64,000 nt of DNA from Bermanella marisrubri (GCF_012295615.1 NZ_CP051183.1:372001-436000), one strand, 5' to 3'. Shown: positions 37,418 through 47,393, numbered from the stretch's first letter. A program made the numbers and translations. The notes: generated by a model from the sequence alone, not told the origin.

Positions 37418-37609
37418 GTGTTGAGTGTTGAATGTGATCGCCGTCATTCTCCACCTGATTGAGAATTCACGGCTCCGTCATCCTCTGGCTTGACCAGAGG
37501 ATTTATATGCGAGTCATTCCCTGATTGATCGAGAATCCATTTTACGCGTCATCCTCCGGCTTGACCGGAGGATCCACATGCAAGTCGTTCTCAGCTTGAC
37601 TGGGAATTC
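37418..37609. repeat. Palindromic repeat cluster with heptamer remnants
   Basis: Between the thiolase and lipase genes, GTGTTGAGTGTTGAATGT (heptamer remnants, 37418-37435) is followed by at least four palindromes, such as GTCATCCTCCGGCTTGACCG with GAGGATCCAC, and CATTCTCCACCTGATTGAGA. They share the loop word CTTGA with the 88-bp units. From 37610 to 37945 I see only the lipase promoter region; no other gene. Confidence 0.85.
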
Positions 37610-37913
37610 AAGACAATCGTGTTATTCACAAGATTAATTTAGACAAAACGCGCCCATTATTCGAATTTATGTCAATTCATAGATAAGAATCACTTGATCT
37701 ATTGTTCGACCATACAATATTGTTCAGCTATTAGTGCTAGAACTCTAAAGTTGGTACAGATGTATTTCATTCAAACGGGTGTTTGAAAGAAAATGCCTCG
37801 AAGCCTAGGTGCTAGGCGGTTAATCATACTTTAGAGTGATCTTAATCAGGCGGGCCTTGGCTATAGTCAGAGGCGGTCTAAGCTTTCAAAAGCGCTGCTA
37901 CACCCAAGCAGTT

Positions 37914-37938
37914 AAAGAATAATAAAACCAAGGGGAAA
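37914..37938 (+). promoter_or_regulatory. CA-like motif joined to the lipase ribosome-binding site
   Basis: AAAGAATAATAAAACCA (37914-37930) runs straight into the AGGGGAAA ribosome-binding site (37931-37938) of the lipase gene. It reads as consecutive ARN triplets, the sequence favoured by the Hfq distal face, and is the usual position for Hfq/Crc repression in Pseudomonas. Confidence 0.5.
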
Positions 37939-37945
37939 TACTCCT

Positions 37946-40660
37946 ATGCTTAAAAAATCCCTCTTAAGTATTGCTATCGCAGCGTCCGTGGTGGGCGTCA
38001 GTGGTTGTGATATCAGTTCGACGACAGATAACAACGAGGTTGATACCGCTCCGCTTGAAATTGGTACTCCAGAGTATATTGAAGAGAACAGAGGCAATAT
38101 CAGTACGACTTATGCAATCTTTAACCCTTCACGTGCTACTCCAGTGGGCCTTCGTGAGACGCCTGTTATATCTGATCTTTTGTTTCAAGGTGATGCTGAC
38201 GAGGACGGCACAGATGGTACGATTCCGTTAACGTTAGGTGATCCTGGATTAGGAGACGAAGGCTACAACCCGATCTTTTCTGCTGCTGCTGACTTAGATG
38301 GCTTCAGTACAACAGCCCAAATAGATATTCCGTTTAGCGGGGCGCTCGATCAAACAACTATCTCCACATCAGGAACAGACGCTAATGTTCTATTGATTCC
38401 TCTCGATTATGACGACCCTCTTACGGGCTCATTACAGGCTGGCAAATTTAAGCAAAGTGGGCCTGCTGCGATTAAAGCATCTGCAATTGCTTACGCTTCG
38501 GGTGATGATAATGCGCAATCAGGCCAAGGTAATGTATTGAGGATCTCGCCTACAGAACCCCTCCTACCTGCAACACGTTACTTGGTTGTTGTAACCAATG
38601 GTATTCATGACGCTTATGGTATGCCAGTTACTGGATCAAATACATACAAAGCACTTACGGCTGATTTCGAGTTCTTGATTGGTGATGACGCTGAAACCCA
38701 GCAAAAAATAGATTTGTCCAACAATCTCAAACAGTTTCAGTCTCTTGCGGAAGCGTATGCTGATGTAGCCAGCTTGTCATATGACAAAGAAGATATCGTT
38801 TACTCATTTACGTTTACGACTGGCGGCACCACAACAGTCTTGGAGTCAATGGCGGCGCCTGCTAATTTTGTTGAAGGGGCGGTAACAGGGGCTGGAGCAG
38901 CATTTAACATTACGTTGCCGTCTCAATATCGGTATATTGTAGAGGAGCATGTTGATGCTCAGCGAGCTGCTGATGGTAATCTTGATGCTGCTGGTCTTAC
39001 CGCTGCTGTGGGAGCCATATACAGCGATGGTGACTTTGCCGCAGTTTTGCCTAGCCTTGGTGGTAGCCCTGCTGAGCAGCAAGCAGCAATTGGCGGTATT
39101 GTGTCTATTCATAACGCAATTCCATCACCAGCTCCACGCCTGTCTGATTTCTCTTCTACTATTGATGAAGCTGGAGATGACGGCGCAGGTGACGCACTAG
39201 ACTTGGATACTCTGCTGGGTGTGGCCGCCACAAGCGGAACAGGTAAAGTGGCAAATGGTACAATTAAGGTGCCCTATTATGGTGGTATCCCTAATCTTGG
39301 ACTAAGTCCGGCAACCGCTGCGTTCGTTCTTAATAAGTGGGACGCAGATGATAGTTTGGAAACAGACTTGGGAGACGTGCTTGATGGTGCTCAGGTGAGT
39401 GCTGAAAACCAAGCTAAGTTCACTCCTCGTTCTACCAATGTGACTCGTCTATTTCCGATAGCGAAGCCTCAAGGCTACCTAGAAATACCCGTGAGCGTAG
39501 TTTATTCCACTGCCTGCGGCGGTTCTTACACTCCTGTTATATTTCAACACGGCATAACTTCTAATCGTAGTTCATCGTTTGGTGTTGCAGCTCAATTATT
39601 TGCTGCAAATCCGTGCTATGCGACAGTAGCGATTGACCTACCCATGCACGGTTTAACTAACGAAGATGATGCTGGGCTTCTTGGCTTGTTGAGTGCCGAA
39701 GGCCAATCGGATCAACGCCATTTTGGTTTAACATTGAATCCGCTTACCCTTGAACCTCAAGCAATGACAGGAACGGACGATCAATCAGGCTCTCTGTTTA
39801 TTCAGCTACTTAGTTTTCAAGGGACTCGAGACAATATGCGCCAAGCAATTATGGACTTGATGAACCTAAATGCGTCGCTGGAGTTTATGGATTTCACTGA
39901 CGGGAATGCTGGCACTGACTTTGATGTAAGTGAAGTACATTTTATCGGACATTCTTTAGGTGCGATTCTGGGTACAGGTTTTGTTGCAGTGAATAACACA
40001 GTTGGTTCCGAGGCGTACAGTAATGGCTGTACCACCTGTAATCTTACCCTTCCTAAAATCACTACCGCGACACTCGCTAATGGTGGTGGTCAGGTTACTA
40101 AACTGCTAGAGAACTCGAATATTGGTACTAACTTGGTCATTCCTGGCTTGGCAGGTCTCGGTTCTAAAGCGGGTCTTGATCTAGGTCAAGGATCTAGCCT
40201 GTTTGAACTAACTCTGCAGATTTTCCAGGCAACCGTTGACTCAGCAGACCCCTTGAACTTTGCTGAAAAATTAAACGCGACAGGAACTCCTGTTTTAGCA
40301 TTTGAAATTGCTGGCAATAATGATAATCCGTCAGATCAGACGGTTCCTGTTGATGCTGTAGATAATCGTCTAGAACCAGCGCTTCCTGCTCCATTAGCAG
40401 GTACAGAGCCTCTAGCTACCGCTCTTGAACTGACTGGCACGTCGGCTGATATAACGGCTGGACCTGAATCAGTTAAGGCGATTGTTCGTTTTAATAATGG
40501 GGTTCATAGCTCATTTGCGGGCATATCAAATGATGGTGAGGACGGTAGCCCTACGACTGTGTTCAACGAAATGATGGTGCAGCTAAGAAGCTTTATTGAC
40601 AGTGACGGTGCATCTTTGGACGTAAGTGATACAAACGTTGTAGTTTCAAGCGCAGAGTAA
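37946..40660 (+). CDS. Surface lipoprotein lipase (VolA / Pla-1/cef family)
   Basis: This 904-residue lipase has a lipoprotein signal peptide with lipobox VSGC (Cys21). The mature N-terminus is acidic with Asp/Thr-rich stretches. The nucleophile elbow VHFIGHSLGAI contains Ser670, and NNGVHSSFAG carries the likely catalytic His854. The Asp is probably in NPSDQTVPVDAVDN. The family (VolA in Vibrio) hydrolyses extracellular phospholipids or triglycerides at the cell surface to release fatty acids. It heads a cluster with DUF1302, DUF1329 and a LuxR regulator, which suggests joint use of lipid-like substrates. Confidence 0.9.
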   Translation: MLKKSLLSIAIAASVVGVSGCDISSTTDNNEVDTAPLEIGTPEYIEENRGNISTTYAIFNPSRATPVGLRETPVISDLLFQGDADEDGTDGTIPLTLGDPGLGDEGYNPIFSAAADLDGFSTTAQIDIPFSGALDQTTISTSGTDANVLLIPLDYDDPLTGSLQAGKFKQSGPAAIKASAIAYASGDDNAQSGQGNVLRISPTEPLLPATRYLVVVTNGIHDAYGMPVTGSNTYKALTADFEFLIGDDAETQQKIDLSNNLKQFQSLAEAYADVASLSYDKEDIVYSFTFTTGGTTTVLESMAAPANFVEGAVTGAGAAFNITLPSQYRYIVEEHVDAQRAADGNLDAAGLTAAVGAIYSDGDFAAVLPSLGGSPAEQQAAIGGIVSIHNAIPSPAPRLSDFSSTIDEAGDDGAGDALDLDTLLGVAATSGTGKVANGTIKVPYYGGIPNLGLSPATAAFVLNKWDADDSLETDLGDVLDGAQVSAENQAKFTPRSTNVTRLFPIAKPQGYLEIPVSVVYSTACGGSYTPVIFQHGITSNRSSSFGVAAQLFAANPCYATVAIDLPMHGLTNEDDAGLLGLLSAEGQSDQRHFGLTLNPLTLEPQAMTGTDDQSGSLFIQLLSFQGTRDNMRQAIMDLMNLNASLEFMDFTDGNAGTDFDVSEVHFIGHSLGAILGTGFVAVNNTVGSEAYSNGCTTCNLTLPKITTATLANGGGQVTKLLENSNIGTNLVIPGLAGLGSKAGLDLGQGSSLFELTLQIFQATVDSADPLNFAEKLNATGTPVLAFEIAGNNDNPSDQTVPVDAVDNRLEPALPAPLAGTEPLATALELTGTSADITAGPESVKAIVRFNNGVHSSFAGISNDGEDGSPTTVFNEMMVQLRSFIDSDGASLDVSDTNVVVSSAE

Positions 40661-40676
40661 TATCTAACAAGAGTAA

Positions 40677-40700
40677 TCTAGCCTTATCTACAAGGCTAGA
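40677..40700 (+). promoter_or_regulatory. 9-bp hairpin in front of the DUF1302 gene
   Basis: TCTAGCCTT (40677-40685) pairs perfectly with AAGGCTAGA (40692-40700) around six bases. It sits between the lipase stop and the TTTGGAGG ribosome-binding site of the next gene. It could attenuate readthrough, block an RNase or regulate translation. Confidence 0.55.
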
Positions 40701-40713
40701 TTTGGAGGACGGT

Positions 40714-42705
40714 ATGACAAAAATAACAAAGTCTTTAGGATTTAAGTTGCTACCCTTAGCTGTGGCAGTAACAGCGGGTAATGCATCAGCATTACAAATG
40801 AGTATTGGCCCAGTGGATACGACAGTAAGTACATCTATCAGTTACGGTGTTGCCATCCGCACAGAAGATCCAGATCCTTCTGTCATTGCTCGACACGGCA
40901 CTAGCGAGCTAGTACCTAATGCATCGGGGTCAACTTATAACTTTGATGACGGTAACTTGAACTATGAGAAAGGTGATATCTATACCAATGTGCTCAAGGC
41001 CAATGCAGATCTAGAATTCAATTATGACAACAAAGCGGGTGCGTTTTTTCGTGCCAAAGCGTATTACGATAGCGCGATTATGGATGGTGATCCGGCATGG
41101 AAAGAGTATACGGATGCAACAAAGGATGCTGCTGGTCAAGGTTATGATCTGCTTGATGCATATCTTTGGTATAACTTTGATATAGGAAGTGTTCCCGTTT
41201 CCGCCCGTATAGGTCGTCAAGTGATCAGTTGGGGTGAGAGTACTTTTATTCAAGGTGGAATCAACTCCATTAACCCGATTGATGCATCAGCTGCTCGTAA
41301 ACCTGGTGTTGAGGTTAAAGAAGTTTTATTGCCTGTTAACTTAGCCTATGCCTCGTTCGGTCTAACCTATGAATTAACCCTTGAAGCCTTCTATCAGCTT
41401 GAATGGGAAAAAACTCGAATTGATCCTTGCGGTACGTTTTTCTCGACTGCTGACTTCGTAGCAGATGGGTGTGGTCCAGTAGTTTTAGGCGGACCCGCTG
41501 GTGAAAAGGCTTATTTGAACGTACGAGATATCGAACTAGCTTCAGGTGCACCTCTGGGAGATCGGTCAGCCCCAATTGCAGAGCGTATGCCAGATGCAGA
41601 TCCTAGTGACAATGGCCAGTATGGTATTGCCTTACGCTGGTATTCAGAAGCGTTAGGTGACACTGAATTTGGTTTTTATCACATGAATATTCATAGTCGT
41701 GTACCGTTGATTTCTGGTAAAGCTGCGAATCCTTATACTGATACCGATAATGACGGTGTGGATGATTCTGTAACGAATACTAATAATCCTGCAGCTGCTT
41801 TTCCAAGCTATCAGATTCAATTCCCTGAGGATATTAAGCTGAGTGGTATTAGCTTTAATACTACGACAGCGGGCGGCTGGTCTTTGGGCGGCGAAGTCAG
41901 TTTGACCCAAGATCGTCCCGTTCAACATAACTCCTTAGAACTTCTATTAGCCGGTAACTTGGTGCCAAGCAGTAAGATGTTTAAGCAACGTTATGATGAA
42001 GCAACAGGCGGTGATTTAGATGTAAATAATCCTGCAGAAGTTGCAGCTGCAAAAGCAGCTTTAGCTGGAAATGCTTTTAACGGGTACGATTTGTACGACA
42101 TTGCTCAAGCGCAGATGACATTTGTTAAGTTCTATGACCAAGTCATGGGTGCAAGTCGTTTAACATTTGCGACGGAGATCGGTATGACCCATGTACTCGA
42201 TCTGCGTAGTAAAGATGAAGCGAGATATGGTCGTTCAGGGGTGTATGGTGTTGGTTCTTTTGATCCAATTGCTGTTGGAAACGGTGCGTTTTACACCTGT
42301 GATGCTAATGACATAAGTGCCGGCCCAACAACAGCTGGTAGCACTGATGGTACCAATGGTACCAACGGAGCTGGTGGCTCCAATGAAAACCCTGCTAATT
42401 GTACAAATGATGGCTACGTAGATGAAACGTCTGGCGGTATCCGTGTCAGAGCTTCTCTCGACTATAACAATGCATTTTTTGGAGCAAATTTGCGCCCTAA
42501 AATTGCACTGGGTTACGACATGAACAATGGTCCTGAGCCAGGAAGCCAGTTTGTCGATGGTCGTATTCAAGCAAGCTTGGGTCTCGATTTTGTATACCTT
42601 AACCGTTATAGCGGCGGTATTGCGTACAGTATGTTTGATGGCGGCGACTATAACGTGACGTCTGACCGTGACAACGTGAGCTTAAACCTGAAAGTGACCT
42701 TCTAA
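40714..42705 (+). CDS. DUF1302 outer-membrane protein
   Basis: From the ATG at 40714 (GGAGGAC 7 bp upstream) the protein has 663 residues and a signal peptide (SLGFKLLPLAVAVTAGNASA). The rest is strand-rich and ends in the terminal Phe pattern NVSLNLKVTF, as expected for a beta-barrel. Motifs include YGVAIRTEDPDPSVIARHG, SARIGRQVISWGESTFIQGG and PRPVQHNS-like SLTQDRPVQHNSLE. DUF1302 proteins are nearly always beside DUF1329 and are associated with uptake of lipids, steroids or hydrocarbons. Codons 2-6 (ACAAAAATAACAAAG) form a CA-like motif. A low-complexity GTNGTNGAGGS loop lies near residue 550. Confidence 0.88.
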   Translation: MTKITKSLGFKLLPLAVAVTAGNASALQMSIGPVDTTVSTSISYGVAIRTEDPDPSVIARHGTSELVPNASGSTYNFDDGNLNYEKGDIYTNVLKANADLEFNYDNKAGAFFRAKAYYDSAIMDGDPAWKEYTDATKDAAGQGYDLLDAYLWYNFDIGSVPVSARIGRQVISWGESTFIQGGINSINPIDASAARKPGVEVKEVLLPVNLAYASFGLTYELTLEAFYQLEWEKTRIDPCGTFFSTADFVADGCGPVVLGGPAGEKAYLNVRDIELASGAPLGDRSAPIAERMPDADPSDNGQYGIALRWYSEALGDTEFGFYHMNIHSRVPLISGKAANPYTDTDNDGVDDSVTNTNNPAAAFPSYQIQFPEDIKLSGISFNTTTAGGWSLGGEVSLTQDRPVQHNSLELLLAGNLVPSSKMFKQRYDEATGGDLDVNNPAEVAAAKAALAGNAFNGYDLYDIAQAQMTFVKFYDQVMGASRLTFATEIGMTHVLDLRSKDEARYGRSGVYGVGSFDPIAVGNGAFYTCDANDISAGPTTAGSTDGTNGTNGAGGSNENPANCTNDGYVDETSGGIRVRASLDYNNAFFGANLRPKIALGYDMNNGPEPGSQFVDGRIQASLGLDFVYLNRYSGGIAYSMFDGGDYNVTSDRDNVSLNLKVTF

Positions 42706-42761
42706 CTGCTACACTGATTTAAATGTCATTTTTAGAACAAGTAAGAAATTAAGGAATTTAT

Positions 42762-44126
42762 ATGTTACTTAATAAAAAAATTATCGGGTCAGCCATCGCG
42801 CTGGCCCTATCCGCGGGCCTAGCTCACGGTGCGGTGCCTGCCAGCGAGGCAGCAAAACTAGGTAAAAGCCTAACGCCAATCGGTGCAGAAAAAGATGGTA
42901 ATGGTGGTGCGATTCCAGCGTGGAATGGTGCGATCAAGGTGCCAGCTTCTTATAAAGGTGATGGCGATTATGTAGATCCATTCGCTGGTGACAAAGTGAA
43001 GTTCACGATCACAGCGCAGAACTATGAACAGTACAAAGCAAATCTGACAGATGGTCAGATTGCTATGTTCAAGAAGTACCCTGAAACTTATAAAATGCCT
43101 GTGTATCAAACCCGCCGCAGTGCTGGTTATCCACAAAAGGTTTATGACGAAACTAAAAAGAACGCGACTAACACCACTTTGATTGAAGGTGGTAATGGTA
43201 TGGCAAACTATGAGCTTGGTGTACCTTTCCCAATTCCAGCGGATGGTTTAGAAGCGATTTGGAACCATATCGTGCGTTATCGTGGTGGTTCGGTTTCTCG
43301 TGTTATCGGTCAGGTAACTCCTCAGCCAAATGGTCAGTACACCATCGTTAAGTTTAACGATGAGTTCACCTTTAAAAACAAGCTGGCAGATTACGATCCA
43401 AATACAATGGCTGACAACAATATCTTGTTCTACTTCAAGCAAGACGTTGTTTCACCAGCACGTCTAGCGGGTAACGTACTGCTAGTACATGAAACGCTAA
43501 ACCAAGTTAAAGAGCCACGTAAGGCTTGGATCTATAACGCTGGTCAGCGTCGTGTACGTCGTGCACCTCAGGTAGCTTATGATGGCCCAGGTACAGCTTC
43601 TGATGGTTTGCGTACCTCGGATAACTTCGATATGTACAATGGTGCGCCAGATCGTTATGACTGGAAACTAGTTGGTAAGAAAGAAGTTTATATTCCATAT
43701 AACTCTTACAAGCTAAACAGCAAAGATATTACTTATGATCAAATCGTAAAAGCGGGTCATATTAACCAAGACCTAACTCGTTACGAACTTCACCGTGTTT
43801 GGAAAGTAGAGGCAACGCTAAAGGATGGCGCGCGTCATATCTATGCTAAGCGTACTTTCTACCTGGATGAAGATACGTGGCAGGCTTCTCAGATCGATCA
43901 TTATGACGGTCGCGGTCAGCTATGGCGTGTAGCCGAAGCACACAATGTCTTCTTCTATGATGAGATGGTGCCTTGGTACACTATTGAAACTCTTTACGAC
44001 CTTCAATCTGGTCGTTACCTAGCGCTTGGCTTGGATAACGAAGAAACGGATTCTTATGACTTCGGTTTCACTCGTGAAGAAAAAGACTACACTCCAGCTG
44101 CTTTGCGTCGTGCTGGTCGTCGCTAA
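42762..44126 (+). CDS. DUF1329 exported protein (outer-membrane lipoprotein-sorting-like)
   Basis: This 454-residue protein has a signal peptide (IGSAIALALSAGLAHGA) and the LolA/LppX-like DUF1329 fold. Typical parts are GKSLTPIGAEKDGNGGAIPA near the N-terminus, the RRSAGYPQKVYDETKKNATN segment, and KRTFYLDEDTWQASQIDHYD near the C-terminus. It lies 56 bp after the DUF1302 gene. Family members are thought to carry hydrophobic ligands between membranes, partnering the DUF1302 barrel. AATAAAAAAA follows the start codon closely. A strong terminator ends the operon. Confidence 0.9.
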   Translation: MLLNKKIIGSAIALALSAGLAHGAVPASEAAKLGKSLTPIGAEKDGNGGAIPAWNGAIKVPASYKGDGDYVDPFAGDKVKFTITAQNYEQYKANLTDGQIAMFKKYPETYKMPVYQTRRSAGYPQKVYDETKKNATNTTLIEGGNGMANYELGVPFPIPADGLEAIWNHIVRYRGGSVSRVIGQVTPQPNGQYTIVKFNDEFTFKNKLADYDPNTMADNNILFYFKQDVVSPARLAGNVLLVHETLNQVKEPRKAWIYNAGQRRVRRAPQVAYDGPGTASDGLRTSDNFDMYNGAPDRYDWKLVGKKEVYIPYNSYKLNSKDITYDQIVKAGHINQDLTRYELHRVWKVEATLKDGARHIYAKRTFYLDEDTWQASQIDHYDGRGQLWRVAEAHNVFFYDEMVPWYTIETLYDLQSGRYLALGLDNEETDSYDFGFTREEKDYTPAALRRAGRR

Positions 44127-44145
44127 TCTTTAATCGGATTTCGAC

Positions 44146-44176
44146 TAAAAAACCCGGCTTCTTCCGGGTTTTTTTG
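44146..44176 (+). terminator. Intrinsic terminator after the DUF1329 gene
   Basis: AACCCGG (44151-44157) pairs with CCGGGTT (44164-44170) around CTTCTT, flanked by A and T runs. It closes the lipase-DUF1302-DUF1329 operon. Confidence 0.93.
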
Positions 44177-44201
44177 TTTTAAACTCTGATTTAGAAAATA
44201 C

Positions 44202-44455
44202 GTCATGCCTGACTTGATCGGGTATCTATCTTCCAGTTTGAAATCAATTAGATGGATTCTCAGTCAAGCTGAGAATGACTTCCGACGTTGTCATACCCGA
44301 CTTGATCGCGTATCCATTTTCCAGTTTGAAATCAATTAGGTGGATTCTCAGTCAAGCTGAGAATGACTGCCGACGTTGTCATACCCGACTCGATCGGGTA
44401 TCCATTTTCCTGTTTGAAATCAATTAGGTGGATTCTCAGTCAAGCTAAGAATGTC
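44202..44455. repeat. Tandem array of three 88-bp double-palindrome units
   Basis: Units begin at 44202, 44290 and 44378, the same 88-bp period as the array at 25570. Each has GTCATACCCGACTTGATCG-type and GGATTCTCAGTCAAGCTGAG palindromes separated by CCAGTTTGAAATCAATTAG. The spacer differs from the first array, but the palindromes and period are conserved. The third unit is slightly decayed (AAGCTAAGAATGTCG). Confidence 0.95.
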
Positions 44456-44462
44456 GATGTGA

Positions 44463-44546
44463 CCACTCACCACTCACCACTCACCACTCACCACTCACCA
44501 CTCACCACTCAACACTCAACACTCAACACTCAACACTCAACACTCA
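44463..44546. repeat. Heptamer tract, 12 copies, upstream of the LuxR gene
   Basis: Seven CCACTCA heptamers (44463-44511) are followed by five ACACTCA heptamers (44512-44546). The tract starts 8 bp after the 88-bp array and ends 50 bp before the LuxR-type gene. It abuts or covers the -35 position of the likely promoter. Confidence 0.97.
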
Positions 44547-44555
44547 ATAGGTTCG

Positions 44556-44589
44556 TGCTACAATAGTCCCACTAATAAGAATAAACAGG
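44556..44589 (+). promoter_or_regulatory. Extended -10 promoter and CA-like leader of the LuxR gene
   Basis: TGCTACAAT (44556-44564) is an extended -10 element, giving a start near 44571. The -35 position would fall in the last heptamers. The predicted 5' end of the mRNA carries AATAAGAATAAACAGG (44574-44589), an ARN-type CA motif that includes the AGG of the ribosome-binding site. Confidence 0.5.
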
Positions 44590-44596
44590 CGTATTT

Positions 44597-47290
44597 GTGG
44601 TCACGATTGAGCATTCTGTGGTGAAAACCCTCGAGCAATTTGATCTAAAAGTGCTGGCAATGAAGATGCAGCTGCCAAGCCTTCCCCTTGCTCATGTAAA
44701 GCGCACTTCATTAATTCAGTATCTTGATAGTCAAGAAAGCAATGTGGTTTTAGTCTATGCCGCTGCTGGATATGGTAAGAGTTTGATGTTTTCTGAATAT
44801 ATGTTCAGCAAAAAACATATTCAAGAATCGGTAGCTTGGCTTTCACTGGATGCAAAAGAAAACGATGAACGTCGGTTTCTCACTTATCTTTTAGCCTGTT
44901 TGCATGGTGTAGATGATCAGATTTTTAATCAGGCGCTTGAAAAACTATTAGGCGGTGAAGATTGCGAAGCTGTGTTTTTAAATATTGTCGATGCCATAGC
45001 ACAACTACAGCGCAAAATTCATCTTGTGTTAGATGACTGCCACGAAATCCGCAACGAAAAAGTGCTAGATTGGATAGAGACTTTGGTGCTTTATACTCCC
45101 GAAAACTTAAGACTCTATCTTTTATCTCGAGTTTGTTTGCCGTTTAGCTTATCTAAACTTCGCCATACCAATGGCGTGGTAGAGATTACAGAAAATGAGT
45201 TGGCGTTTACGAGTGACGAAATGCAATTGTGGTTTGAGCAAGCACAGTTGGTACGCCTTAACCGTAGCGAGCAAGAACAGTTTCATTCAATAAGTCAAGG
45301 TTGGCCAGTTGGCTTGACCATGTTGAAAGCACTGTATGACCAATTTGAAGAGATTGATCTGTCACGTCCAAATACACTAATGCAAGAGTATTTTCATGAG
45401 CAATGGCGTCCGCATCTTAGCAATTCCCAGTATGAATTGTGCAGACAGATAGCGTTGCTTAAAGAGGTCAGTCCGGAATACTTATTGGCTGCATATCAAG
45501 ACGATGCTATCCAGGATGAACTGACGAATTTACTAAATAGCCATAAGCTGGTTATGCCAGTTGCCATTTATCAAACATGGGTATGTTTACATCCCATGTT
45601 GCAAGCTTATTTACAATGGCAAGGATTAGAATCAGTAAAGACGGTTTATCAGCAAGCATGCGACTGGTTACATGACAACGGGTTTCAAGTGGCCGCCGTT
45701 GAAATGGCATTAAAAGCCGAAGACAAACTCAAAGCTGCCAGTCTTTTGCAGCAAACCGCCGAGTCGATTTTAGAAGATCAAGATATAGCTCAACTTTTAG
45801 AGTGGCGTCGACAAATCCCAGATGACGTGATTATCGCGTCACCTCGGCTGGTCATTATTTTTAGCTGGTCATTAGCACTTGCGTTGCAGTTAGATGACTC
45901 CGAGCGATTAATGGCTCAGATGGCGAGGATCGAAGGTGTTCCTGGCACCATGACCGATGAAATATCAGGCCAGCTATTTGCAATTCGAGCCTATATTGCG
46001 CGCTGTCGCGGTAACATTGATAATGCCGCTTCGTTGGCTCATCAAGCGTTAGAAAAGCTACCAAAGCGAAACTTTGTTGCGCGTGCGGTTACTTATTTCA
46101 ATTTATCGAATGTATGTATGACACAACAGTCGCTAGTTGATGCCAGAAAATACAACCGCTTGTCGTTTGAGACTGCTCGCGCCGCTGGCAGTATTCATCT
46201 AGAAATGCTCGCAATTCACGAACATGCCCGTTTAGAGCAAGTAAAAGGTAACTTAAATCTTGCCATTAAGCTGTTGGACGAAGGTTTGCACTTAAGCCAT
46301 CGTTTGGATAACCGTATGATGGCGCCGGCTTATGGACGACTGCTTATCTATAAAGGCTATATGTTATTGCTGCAAAACCAAACTGCGCAGGCAAGACAGT
46401 TACTGCTTAAAGGTCTTGGTGTATGCAAAGCGACCCATGACAGTTATGTCATTATGGCGTTTGTGTTGAAAAGTCAGTTGTTTAGACAGAGTGGCGATAT
46501 CGAGAAAGCTTTTGATTATCTAGCTGAAGCCGAAGCGCAAATGCAGCGCTGGAATATACCAAGCTTTATATATATGCCATGGTTATCGACGGTTCGTTGT
46601 AACCTTCTAATTGATCAAGGTAAGGTCGATGTTGCTTTGTCCAATATTAAAGACTTGTATCAACAAGCCGAGCTCGCTCCCTACCTTTTAACCCCGGAAC
46701 ATTTCCCAGCATTAAAAGGTCTATTAGATATCTTTTATGTCCGTGCTAAGTCGATTGCAGGGCAGCACAAAGATGCGCTGAGGTTGCTTGATCAAACTCT
46801 TGAGTCTGGAAAGCTCGAGCAACATGGCTTTACTCTTCTGTTTATTTATTTGATGCGTGCGCTTCTTCGTTATCAACTGGGTCACGAAGACGATGCGTTG
46901 CATGATTTCCGTAAAGCTTTGACGATGGCCGAGCCAGATGAATGCATTATGCCTTTCATTGAATACAGTGCTGGGATGGGGCAGCTGTATCAACAATTAC
47001 CAGATCAATACAAACACAAGCCATTTGTTCAAGCGATATTAAAAAATATTGAGCTCACGGAGGATGCCAGTCCGAATAAAGAGTTCGCCAAAATGCGCTT
47101 AGTTTTAAGTCAGCGGGAAATGGCGGTTTTAAAATTAATTGCTGAAGGCTTAAGTAACCAAGAAATAGCAGAGAGATTATTCATAAGCCTACATACGGTT
47201 AAAACACACGCTCGGAGAATCAACGGTAAATTAGATGTAAAAAGCCGCACCCAAGCGATATTAAAAGCCAAGGAAGTGGGCATTCTATAA
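44597..47290 (+). CDS. MalT-type LuxR family transcriptional activator
   Basis: This 897-residue STAND ATPase regulator has an N-terminal NTPase with Walker A AAAGYGKS (55-62) and Walker B-like [11 protein letters not shown] winged-helix and long TPR-like helical region (about 340-800) precede a LuxR helix-turn-helix (about 833-893: [20 protein letters not shown]). MalT-like proteins need ATP and an inducer to activate. I use the GTG at 44597; ATGs at codons 22 and 24 are alternatives. The position after lipase-DUF1302-DUF1329 suggests that it controls this cluster, as is common for these families. Confidence 0.92.
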   Translation: MVTIEHSVVKTLEQFDLKVLAMKMQLPSLPLAHVKRTSLIQYLDSQESNVVLVYAAAGYGKSLMFSEYMFSKKHIQESVAWLSLDAKENDERRFLTYLLACLHGVDDQIFNQALEKLLGGEDCEAVFLNIVDAIAQLQRKIHLVLDDCHEIRNEKVLDWIETLVLYTPENLRLYLLSRVCLPFSLSKLRHTNGVVEITENELAFTSDEMQLWFEQAQLVRLNRSEQEQFHSISQGWPVGLTMLKALYDQFEEIDLSRPNTLMQEYFHEQWRPHLSNSQYELCRQIALLKEVSPEYLLAAYQDDAIQDELTNLLNSHKLVMPVAIYQTWVCLHPMLQAYLQWQGLESVKTVYQQACDWLHDNGFQVAAVEMALKAEDKLKAASLLQQTAESILEDQDIAQLLEWRRQIPDDVIIASPRLVIIFSWSLALALQLDDSERLMAQMARIEGVPGTMTDEISGQLFAIRAYIARCRGNIDNAASLAHQALEKLPKRNFVARAVTYFNLSNVCMTQQSLVDARKYNRLSFETARAAGSIHLEMLAIHEHARLEQVKGNLNLAIKLLDEGLHLSHRLDNRMMAPAYGRLLIYKGYMLLLQNQTAQARQLLLKGLGVCKATHDSYVIMAFVLKSQLFRQSGDIEKAFDYLAEAEAQMQRWNIPSFIYMPWLSTVRCNLLIDQGKVDVALSNIKDLYQQAELAPYLLTPEHFPALKGLLDIFYVRAKSIAGQHKDALRLLDQTLESGKLEQHGFTLLFIYLMRALLRYQLGHEDDALHDFRKALTMAEPDECIMPFIEYSAGMGQLYQQLPDQYKHKPFVQAILKNIELTEDASPNKEFAKMRLVLSQREMAVLKLIAEGLSNQEIAERLFISLHTVKTHARRINGKLDVKSRTQAILKAKEVGIL

Positions 47291-47393
47291 GCAACCAGGT
47301 TCTGAGTAACTGGACTTTGAGTGCAATGTTAACTTTGTTGATAATTCTGGGATTTCGACTAAACCTTATTTAAGAGGAAAAGGTTTAGATACC

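Noticed and set aside
44363..44566. 67-codon frame reading through the second 88-bp array and the heptamers
   Set aside because: The C-terminal part is a repeated Thr/His/Ser/Pro translation of the heptamers; no start signal.
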